DNA from: Leidyana gryllorum EB-2025a
Taxonomy: Eukaryota > Apicomplexa
Reading direction: 5' to 3'
Length of the DNA: 64,000 bases
Assembly: GCA_048772705.1 (NCBI GenBank)
Contig: JBLWGC010000109.1
Coordinates: 62,001-126,000, forward strand
Numbering within the stretch: position 1 is the first letter of the stretch; every line of letters starts with the position of its first letter. The notes below the pieces were generated by a model. That model was not told where the DNA came from, did no database searches, and saw nothing but the letters and a program-made list of their open reading frames with translations. The position numbers and the translations under genes are program-made. Shown here one piece after another: positions 29,718-39,000 of this stretch.

Positions 29718-30317
29718 ATGAGTGAGGATTTCGAATACGTTGGAGAAGTGGTGAATGGCCAGCGGGAAGGTCGAGGACGCATTATTCGGAGCAAAGATGG
29801 GATGGAGATATTCGTTGGCGAGTTCCAGAGGGATCTCCCTTCTGGGCTATGTGAGCTGTGGGTCCTGCCTGACGAGTCTGGAACCTATGTGGGTCAAATG
29901 CGGGCTGGCTGCCGGCATGGGCTGGGTACTCTATTCGAGGGTGGCAAAGTGGTTTATGAAGGCTTTTGGTACAACGACCTGCCTGATCTACGGGGTACAT
30001 ACAACGCTGTAGACGGGCAGTTTGAAGGGGAGTGGCGTGCAGGATGCCGGCATGGAAAGGGTGTGTTCATCTTTTTGGACCAACCGGCACCCAATGGCCA
30101 AAAGCGACTGTACGAGGGCGATTGGCACCATGATTCGCCCCACGGCGTGGGGCGGTACAGGTGCGATCGCGGCTCAGATAGAACGTACACTTTCGTGTGG
30201 GGTGAGATCGTGTGGCAATCTGTATTAGCTTACAAGCGAAAGTGTCGTGGATCGCATCCTGAAGTGGGGATCCCTCCAAGAGTTTGTCGGTCGAAAGTGG
30301 CACAGATGTCGGAGTGA
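29718..30317 (+). CDS. MORN-repeat protein (copy 2)
   Basis: Single exon of 199 aa from ATG 29718 (MSEDFEYVGEVVNGQREGRG). Six MORN repeats: YVGEVVNGQREGRGR, FVGEFQRDLPSGLCE, YVGQMRAGCRHGLGT, YEGFWYNDLPDLRGT, FEGEWRAGCRHGKGV, YEGDWHHDSPHGVGR. The repeat order, including degenerate repeats 2 and 4, parallels copy 1, so the two are paralogues now inverted around PTPA. The frame is open further upstream (to 29475), but that part is antisense to PTPA exons, so ATG 29718 is the sensible start. The C-terminus is basic (VLAYKRKCRG). Confidence 0.85.
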   Translation: MSEDFEYVGEVVNGQREGRGRIIRSKDGMEIFVGEFQRDLPSGLCELWVLPDESGTYVGQMRAGCRHGLGTLFEGGKVVYEGFWYNDLPDLRGTYNAVDGQFEGEWRAGCRHGKGVFIFLDQPAPNGQKRLYEGDWHHDSPHGVGRYRCDRGSDRTYTFVWGEIVWQSVLAYKRKCRGSHPEVGIPPRVCRSKVAQMSE

Positions 30318-30382
30318 CAATAAATAGTGCAGCACACATCTATTAAGTGATTGAATCTTTTTCGTTTTGAGCGGTGAGCATC

Positions 30383-31929
30383 ATGACTGGTGTGGGAGTG
30401 GGGATGGACGACGCGTCAATGAGTACCTCCGCACCATCTTTGACTGAGGACCGGCTGGAGGCTCAGGGCAGCTCCTCCATCATTTCTCGCTCATCATGGC
30501 GCCGCTTCGTATTTCAAGTTATGTATCTTCAGTCCAAGTTTCTCAGTCCCCAGGCCTTCCGGAACGCGTTCACTGGCTCTGAAGGAGTGGCGAATGTCTA
30601 CTTGGTGGTTTGGTTCGTTCTGAACATTGTGATAACCCTTCTTTCGAAGGCAATGTTCACGAACTTCCACTTCCCATATCCCATGATGCTGACCGCAGTT
30701 CACTTGGGAGTGACATGGCTCGGATCGCAGGGCGCATCATCCCTCAGACTCTTCAATACGGCCACTATCACGCCAGCCCAGCTCCGCGGCCTCGTGGTCT
30801 TCTCCCTAGTCTTCACGATTAACATTTGGTTGTCGAACTACGCACTGATGGTCGTTTCCGTCTCTGTTCATCAGGTCTTCCGGACGACCATCCCACTCTT
30901 CACTATGCTCCTCTCCCTTGTCCTCTACAAGGAGATATACCCCTTACGGATGCTTCCGTCGGTTCTTCTCGTGAGTGTCTGTCTAACTACTATCTGTCCA
31001 TCTGCTGCCCCCTTCCAGGTGATTGTCGGTGTGTGTGCCACTGTCTGGGGAGATCTGGGTATGACCATTTGGGGTGGTATTGTGGTGGCTCTCGGTTGCG
31101 CGTTCTCCTCGCTGAAGGGTCTAATGTCGCAGAAGGTGAGACACTTCGTCTATTCACTGTTCGCCCGCCAATTCACTGTTCGTCTCGTTACTATAGGCTC
31201 AAATTGGAGCTCAAGGCCTCGAGACTTTTGATTTGTTGCGTGCAGTATGTCCGATGGCGGTGGTGGAACTGCTCATTTGCGGCTGCATCAATGGTGAAGT
31301 TGGAAAACTGCTTCACGATAAGGAATTCACATGGACGACCGGGTGGAACCTGTTTTTGCAAGGAGTGTTGGCGTTCTCCCTCAACTTTGTGTCGTTCAAG
31401 TAAGTTACGACCCCGTCAGCTGTCCCCCCACTCGTGTGCCCACTCTGTAGGTGTGCCGCCCTCAAGAATCCGCTCACGATGAACATCGCGGGAAATGTGA
31501 AGCAAGTGATCACTCCGTTGGTCGCTATCTGGCTGGGTTTGGGAGGCTCAATCACCGCCGCCCTCATCTCAGGTGAGCCTCCAATTTGTTGCTTCAAACA
31601 CTCGAGCGCGCTCCGCTCCCGTTTTAGGTTTAGTGCTGACTTTTATTGGCGCCATCTGGTATGGTAACGAGGCGTCTCTGCGCAAACAAGCTCTGGCAAA
31701 AGCTTCGACCAAAGCGGCCAACATGGTGGTCGACGAGGAGCAACCAAAGGACACTGTCCAGATGGTGATGGCTGACGGAAATGCGAATGGTACATCTTGT
31801 GCTCTAATTCAGAACCCGCCGACCACTTCTGTCTCTGTCGGCGAGATACTCGACCGTCGGATCGAAATGAGCGGACGCAGTATTGCACCCAAGACTATCG
31901 CCCCCCCGGGACTTGCCGTTGAGCCTTGA
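30383..31929 (+). CDS. Triose-phosphate translocator family transporter
   Basis: Member of the TPT / nucleotide-sugar transporter part of the DMT superfamily (SLC35-like). Exons 30383-30970, 31019-31135, 31197-31399, 31451-31572, 31628-31929 give 443 aa. After a disordered N-terminus of about 70 residues come about ten hydrophobic helices, starting VYLVVWFVLNIVITLLSK. Family features: NxxxTLLSKAMFTNFHFPYP, VHQVFRTTIPLFTMLLSLVL (the VSVHQV..P..T motif) and, near the end, NPLTMNIAGNVKQVITPLV. The 80-residue C-tail is hydrophilic. Substrate is not decidable from sequence: sugar phosphates, PEP or nucleotide sugars are all possible. An N-terminal plastid leader is not obvious, so Golgi/ER or another endomembrane is plausible. 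Confidence 0.88.
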
Positions 31930-32189
31930 GAGACAAGTTTGATTAGCAGATAACTGACTGACTGACTGATGATGATTGATGAATTGGTGCTGCTGCCGCC
32001 GCCGCCGAGCGAGAGAAAGACAGACAGACAGCAGTTCCTCCTCCTGTCTATTCCCAAGTAGTTGATATGCGGCGATTGTGTAGTGTTTCTTGTTGGGTGG
32101 AGGACCGATCGATTGTTTTGCAGCCCCCAATGTTGCGCGCAAACATCCATCCATCCCTCCAGTGAATAGGTCAACACAAAACTGGAGTA
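31930..32189. other. Convergent intergenic region with simple repeats
   Basis: Between the TPT and HIT stops. Contains ACTG (31951-31970), GACA (32018-32030) and CATC runs. No coding frame. Confidence 0.4.
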
Positions 32190-32682
32190 TCAGACATTCT
32201 GAAACAAGGCTAGTAACTCCTTGGCAGTTGCCTCCTCCATATTCGTTGGGCTGGGATGCTTGATTAAGCCGTCTCCCTTGTTGCGGGGAATAACGTGAAA
32301 ATGAATGTGCGGCACAATTTGACCAGAAGCGGGCCCATTGTTCAGAATTACGTTGGTGCTCTCGGCCCCAACCGCCTTTTTCACCCGCTGAGACAAATCC
32401 CCCAAATCCTTCATCACCCCCGCCAACACTTCGGGACCCTCTTTGCAGAGGTCTTCGAGGTGCTGAACCGGATACTTGGGGATTAAGAGAGAATGGCCTC
32501 TCGTACATGGAAAGGCGTCAAGGACAGCCAGGCAGTGCTCAGTCTCGAATATGGCATTGGCGGGAAGCTGATGTAATGATCCGGTTGGATTAGAGAATTG
32601 ATGGCGGCGGCGTTCAGTAGACAAAGTGTATTACCTCTTTTCTCAGGATTCTGGCGAAGACGTTGGACTGGTCGTAGGACAT
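32190..32682 (-). CDS. HIT-family nucleotide hydrolase
   Basis: Exons 32635-32682 and 32190-32567 (67-bp intron) encode 141 aa: MSYDQSNVFARILRKELPAN. The histidine-triad active site HIHFHVIP is at residues about 112-119, with the upstream ILNNGPASGQ loop and the GHSLLIPKYPV strand. This architecture fits the HINT/HNT1 branch (adenosine 5'-phosphoramidate hydrolases) or a related bacterial-type HIT protein. Short N-terminal exon identified by the family start FxxIL..E.P. Start codon is 139 bp from the next divergent gene. Confidence 0.9.
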
Positions 32683-32821
32683 GGCGCTCGCTACTTTTTT
32701 CGTTTTCCAGCGTCAGCTGTGAGGGCGCTGTGTGCAAAGAATCTTCCCTCAGTCGCCCATTAGGCTTCAAAGCTTCTCATCCTTCAAAATCGCCAACACT
32801 TTTTACTGCGAACTGACTCAA

Positions 32822-33399
32822 ATGCATCACTTCTGTACTCACAGCAATGACTGGGCCCACACCGAAGATGCCCACTGGATGTTGGTGAGCCCGTGTGTTT
32901 GTTTGCGTGCGTGTGTTCGAAAATGGTGTGGCAGCTGTACTCGTACGCGGCACAGATCTCGAAACTGCGGTCGCCTGCGGAGCGGGAAAGTATCAAGAAG
33001 TTCTTCACCTTGTATCCTCGACAGGATATTCTAATGGGCGTAGTGATTGACGTTGAATCGACTCGCACCGCCCTGCTCTCTCTGCAACTCGCTGAGAACC
33101 GCCGCCGACGAAGTCTGCGATCGCCTCCTAACCTGGAAACGTAAGAAGAGATAGACTGCTATACACATATATATTTTATTCGGCTCGCCAGCTGGGAGAG
33201 CATGCGCCACCGGTGGTGTGGAGACTCCCCAAGCGCTGACGAGGTTCTACACACAGAATCCGTGCGTTCAAAAACGCATCCGGTGTCTTGCGCTGGGAAG
33301 GATACAGCGAGTGCGGCCAGTGCATCCACCGACAGCTCACTCGAACCCGATGGCATGGGCCTCAGATGTGGCGAAGCACCAACTGCCACGGTATGCTAA
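32822..33399 (+). CDS. Hypothetical small protein
   Basis: Three-exon model 32822-32884, 32935-33140, 33192-33399 (introns 50 and 51 bp, phases agree) gives 158 aa. The central part is the most protein-like: LYSYAAQISKLRSPAERESI, KKFFTLYPRQDIL, then an Arg-rich patch (ENRRRRSLRSPP). The C-terminal 60 residues are Ser/Ala-rich and less certain; other frames are open there too. The chosen end overlaps the stop of the convergent gene by 4 nt (CTAA/TTAG), a configuration also seen elsewhere in the window. No family recognised. Confidence 0.5.
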
Positions 33400-35710
33400 A
33401 AATCAGCGGAGTGAGGTTGATGACTATCTCGCTGGGCGATCGAAGCCATGAAGATCTGTCGAAATTGGGCCTGATCAAACGCTTCGTTCGACTCTGTTGA
33501 GACCGGAAATATGTATTTGTCACCGGATCATTTATTCGTGTTCTGTTACTCACCGAGATCGCTTCGGGGTCAGATGCCAAAATGTGCACAACCCCATTAT
33601 CAAAGAACTCCTGGAGTTTCGATCTCTGGGGGGAGAGTTTTGTGAGACAAAGGAAGTGACATGTTGCTCCCACCTGAGACGAGTTGCAGTATCCAAACTT
33701 CGGCTCGAGAAGCAACACGGACCCAAGTTTATCCAACTGGGCCATGAGCTCCGGCCGCTGCACGGCTCGGGTAACAGCGTCACCCACACATATTATATTG
33801 AACCGCCCTGGGAAGTTTGGGAGAATACCCGACGTCTCGGGCACTAACACTGGTCCCGGATATTCGTACTCCTTGATGCTTTGTGCCAACACAATGGTCT
33901 GATGAAAAGCGTCAGTCAGTACACGAGTGCGGGAACCGCCGAACCTCTTAACACTTGCCTGCGTACCTGATAAGGGAGCATGGAGCTGCCGCCAAGTACG
34001 ACGAGCGGAGGATTGTCAGAAGAGAACTGGACGGCTTTATAGGGGTCGCAATAATGCGACACCTCGCCGCCGACTCTGTCGCCTGATCCAAATGCGCAAA
34101 GACGAACAACGGCGCAGGCGACATAGCTCGAGCCTCGAAGCACTTGAACGTCTCGACGCTCTCTGATGTCGAGTACTTCCGCCCCAATCCGGGTCTTTAG
34201 ATCCGTTATCAAAAATTCCTCTGCGCAGAAATTGAGCAGCAGGAATATCTTCCATCACATTCTCAACATCATGTGAATTAGCTATACAGCAACCACTCCC
34301 ACACATCAACAAGTGCATATCTACGTAATCACCCATAAGACCACCACACAACTCACTCTTGCTGATACGACAAGCTATCCCTCTTACACAGCCCTCGTGG
34401 CGGAGTGTGAACTTAATGTGCTTCGTAGCTTGGATCGCTTTTGTCGGAAGCCCCTTGTTATCAAACATTTCAAGATCGGCCCTTCGCTCGAGTCGTCTGG
34501 CGGTATGCAACGCCCAATCGGCAAGTCTGCGCTTGAATCCGGTTGGATTCGTTCCAGAAGTCAGTTTGGAGGCCAATGCGGCTTTCAAGTTATACATCCA
34601 GCTGCGGTACAACGGAATCACAGCAACTTGAAGTGCCCCTTTTTGCATGCCTGTTTGGGTCGGCCGAGCTCTCACGGTAGCTAGGCCAGGGAACCGGAAG
34701 TTATCCAAGTGTTTATCGCTCCTGGGTGGCCTCGCAAACAACAAATACTTAGTCAGACCACTCATCACATGGTATACGACCACGGGCACCAGCATCCAGG
34801 CGTAGATCAGCATACCCGCAATCTCGACAAGACTCATCCGGGCTTTCAATTGAACCAAAAACTTGAGAATAGGGGAGAGTATGGGGCGCACGATGCGGCT
34901 CAACGCATTGGGGGCAGCGGTCGTTGTCCCTGTGGAGGCTTCGAGTTTCTCCGCAAGGTGGTCCAGCCAGGACCCTGCCACCACACCAGGACCTGATGAT
35001 GGAAGCCAGCCTTGCACACCCGAACTGAGATGTCTCGACCCAAAATCAATCAGTTCTTTCCCCCACTGGTAGCCACGCTGCCCAAAGGCCTCCGCGGCCC
35101 ATTTCGTGTCCCCCACCGCTTGACCGATAGAGACATTGAAGGGACTGTGACCTCCCAGGAGGGAGGTGGTCAGCCCCCACAGCCACATCATGGTATCCAA
35201 CACACCACTGAGCAGAGCTACCAACAGCAGCAAGATTACCCCCATACGAATCGTCACTCGGAAGGACTTTCCCCAACCGTGAGCTCCAAAGTAGGCGAGT
35301 AAAAGCGTGCTCACGGCCGCGACTCCTTGCACAACACTATCCCTCCAGGAGGCTGTGTAGATCTCATGTATGCGCCGTCGTTGTCTATTGGCGTCTCTGG
35401 GTTGCGTGATATCACACGACATAACCCACACTCCATACAGACAGGCCACATGGACCCATGTCCACATAGACCAAAAGTATTTGCTGATAAAGGCAGGCAT
35501 TCTTTGTAGCCAGGGTTGTCCCAGCTCGTTGTAGTTCAAGAAAGTCTCGGTCGTCCTCCGACACCCCCGATATAGTCTGTGAACCAACTCACTGACTTCC
35601 TTGGCCTCCTTCTTGTCTATTCGCCCCAACCCTGTACCATCCAGTAGTCGGATGCTGTAGACGTCAGACCATTCATCTTCTGCTATGGCTTGGGAGACGT
35701 CGAACTTCAT
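33396..35710 (-). CDS. Multi-spanning membrane protein of unknown family
   Basis: Exons 34259-35710, 33967-34218, 33554-33898, 33396-33491 give 714 aa from ATG 35710 (MKFDVSQAIAEDEWSDVYSI). Four hydrophobic segments: near residue 80 (YFWSMWTWVHVACLYGVWVM), 135, 155 (MGVILLLLVALLSGVLDTMM) and 300 (MLIYAWMLVPVVVYHVM). A large soluble C-terminal half follows with alpha/beta-like strands (NPPLVVLGGSSMLPYQ, PGRFNIICVGDAVTRAV, GSVLLLEPKFGY). Introns 1 and 3 only keep frame if the acceptor is the second AG of a CAGAG sequence; the intron 1 acceptor choice is the weakest part. No known family recognised. A membrane protein with a cytosolic sensor or enzyme-like domain is all that can be said. Confidence 0.6.
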
Positions 35711-36088
35711 GAACCAAAAATTAGCCAATAGTGCTAGGACGACAAAGGCGTGAGTGGGCACACAGAATGCCGTCCCGGCCTAATCTAGCTGTCTTCAGGC
35801 GCCGGGGGGAGTGGCAGGTCGAATATATCAATGTCTCACCTCGTCCGCCCCCTACCCAACCGGTACCTAATCCCCCCCCAAATGCTTCAAGCGGCGCCCC
35901 CCCCAATCCATCGCCCTTCATTGCATACTTCGACCGAGTGATTCGATGCGTGAGAGGTGCGCAGCCGGTAGGTAACTGGCCATTATTGATGTACCCAGCA
36001 ACGACAAAAATAGCCTCAGCAAACGTCGAATGTACATGCGGGCACCCCTTCTCCAGGCGGCAGCGGTGAAGATGAGGTACTTAGCTTG
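35711..36088. other. Divergent promoter region
   Basis: 378 bp between two divergent genes. It has a C-rich stretch (35865-35915, long CCCC runs) and open frames without coding character. No recognisable element. Confidence 0.4.
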
Positions 36089-39000
36089 ATGGACAGGTGG
36101 AGGCAAATATTCAAAACCAAAGAACCCGATCCGTTACCCCGACGTGTAGGTGGAACGCCTCACATCATACTTGCTGCCCCCCAAAGTGACGAGGAAGAAG
36201 AGGAACAGCTGCGCAATCCCTCGTCCTTTGGATCTTCAGCGACCCCGCAACAGCTTGGAGCTAGCGCCAATCTTCTCGGCGCTGCTGAAGACCCTCCCAG
36301 CTCCTCCAATTCCTCGAGTTCCTCGTCCGAAGACGCTCCGCCCCAAGTGATAGCCCGAGAGCCGAATCATGGGCGACCGCCCCAACCCGAACCTCAGGGC
36401 TCCGATGGCCAACCTCCGGAATCTGCTGCTGCTCCACCTCAGCCCGAACCTCAGCGCTCCGATGGCCAACCTCCGGAATCTGCTGCTGCTCCACCTCAGG
36501 TGCCCGCGACTCCGGTCCCGGTTGCCGCGGCTCGGGCCCCAGTTTCCGCGACTCCGGTCCCGGTTCCCCCCACTCCGGCCCTGATCTCCACCACTCCGGC
36601 CCCAGTTCCCGGGATTCCGGGTCCAATGTCCGCGACTCCGGCTCAGGTCTCCGCTACTCCGGCTTGGATCTTTGCTGCACCGAATACAAACTTAGTGTCA
36701 CAAGAGGAGTTGGCTGGGCCCATAGGCTCGCAGACTGCCCGCAGAGCTCGGAATCGATCGTCTATCGTCCCTTATGTACTCGACACTCATCTCGGTACAC
36801 GTCCCAAGTTTAATCGACTACCGACTACGTGGGTGCAGCTGCAAAAAGACCAGTGCTATTTGTCGGCGGGGCTTCTGCATGAAGAGTTCGCTAAGCAGCA
36901 ACGACGGGTGCATGGCGGGTCCGTTGAGAGCAACATTTGGAGAGTGATTGGTCACAGTGGGAGGTCCCGAGCCCTCACGCCGCCAGTATGTCGGGGCATA
37001 GTGGATTGGTGTGACGCGAAGTTTGACAAGGAATATGACAAAGCTCATGGTGAGCGCGAGAGGAGGGCCCTGGGAAACTGGGAATATCGGTCAAAGCTAC
37101 CGAAGAATCATAATGAGGCCTGCGATTTGGTTCATGAGTTGAAGAAGGCGGCGGTGGAGTACCATCAACGTCATCAGGCGCTTTTCTCCGAGCAGGAAGA
37201 GCAGTTGCGATGTACGTTGCGCTCGCGGATCCACCAGCTGTATCACTACTATGAGCACATAGTGGATGAGCACGATGACATCGTCATGAGAGCCATGGAG
37301 CTCCGGGTGCGAGCGAGTCGGTTAGTGCAGATCAACAAAGGGAGCGAGGACCGAGCGCGCGCGGACTTGTTGCAAGACCGTCTGCAGAGATGTCACACTC
37401 GCTCCGATGAAGTTTTGGAGTCGCTGTGGCGTCATGCCAAAGCCTTCCGCGAAGCGTATCGTCTGACTGGCGATACTCAGCTCGACATTCAGACAAGTGC
37501 TGAAAGTTTAATGAAATTAGAGAGCCATCTCAAAGAGTACACCGGGTGGAAATCTGCCGCCGAAGACAGTTTACGATCGACCACCCACGCCCTATTAGCG
37601 TTCGAGAGAACTTTGATGACTCGATGGCTGCTTCTCTGGGAGATGACGCAAAAGGAGCTCGTTGGGTTACGCAACTCATTGCTGAATGAACGATCGTTGC
37701 TTTTCGCGGGTATGCATACGTACACGGCGTCTCAGAACTCCGTTCGAGCGAGTGTTTCGCAAGCCCACCAGGCGACCATTAGAATTCACGCCGGACTGTT
37801 GGATATGCAGTCTCGTTTCCGATCTCTGGCGGACTACAAGCGGCGACACGTGATCGAACTTGAGCATTTCGCAAGCCAGCGCAATGTTGTCCGCAAAGTC
37901 TCCGGGGCATACTGTGATCTCGATCTGATACAACGCTTAGCCGGACAATCGAATAATGATGTCAATGGCCGTAATATCGTCTTAGGAGGCCGAGTGCGGA
38001 GATCACAGTCTCTGGAGTGCAAAGCCGTCTCCGCGGGAACAGAGCTAAAGTTGCGGCGAGCCAAATATATTAAAGACCTCGAGGTTGTATACGACCGAGT
38101 GTCAGCATTGCATTTGAAACCCAGTCGCACCACTCGGACAGCCCTGGACCGCATGAGACAGCTTTCTTACGACAACTTGGTGTGGCTCAATGAGTATCTG
38201 ATGCGAGAAAGAATGGCAAGATTGGAAGCTTTGATAGTCAATCTGCGATCAGTGCTGATCAATGATGTATTAGACACCGAGAGGGCTGCATCAATGTGCG
38301 CCGATGCGGTGATACAATGTGTTGATGAGCATCAAATAGAATTCATTTATAATCAATTGAAAGTGGTCATGGAGGCACTTCACGGTGTTCTCGAAGCCTA
38401 CCGAGGACGAGATGAATCATTCATACGGAATCTTGTAGGCAATGTCACCCATATGAGGCATCTCAATACATACCCCTTCGATCCTGACATCCAGTCGGCC
38501 GTCGCGGGACTGACTGGTTTACTTTTGAGGTCCGATCGAACCCTCCAAAGTTTTGTGGAATTCATGGGACCCGGGCATGTACCCATGACTGGAGTTTGTG
38601 TGTACGACGTGCTGCAAGTGAACTCGTGTCCAATCTTCAATGTGTGCAACCAGATTTTACACGCGCTGGCGGATCGCTCGCGTAGTATGGTGAATGTTCC
38701 CCTTGTCTCCAACCCTGTCACTGTTCTCAACTATTTGGGAAATCTGATCGCGCAGTGCCAACAACCACCCCCTTCGGTTGATTTCAGTCAGTTATACCGC
38801 TTCTTTGTACCTGAACCCCCAGAGTTGCCTCCTGGCTATCATCTCTACCCGGTTCCACTGGAGTTTGTGGTTGATACAAATTCGAAGATTCTGGAAGAGC
38901 AACGAAGGGTGCAGCGGGACCTTGGCGTTGAAATGCTCCGGGCGCGCCAATACGATGAGCAGACCCGCTTCTGTCAGGGATTGCTTGTCTCGATGCAACA

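Noticed and set aside
35731-36069. 112-codon plus-strand frame in the divergent promoter region
   Set aside because: Starts at a non-ATG codon, Pro-run from C-rich DNA, no homology signal.
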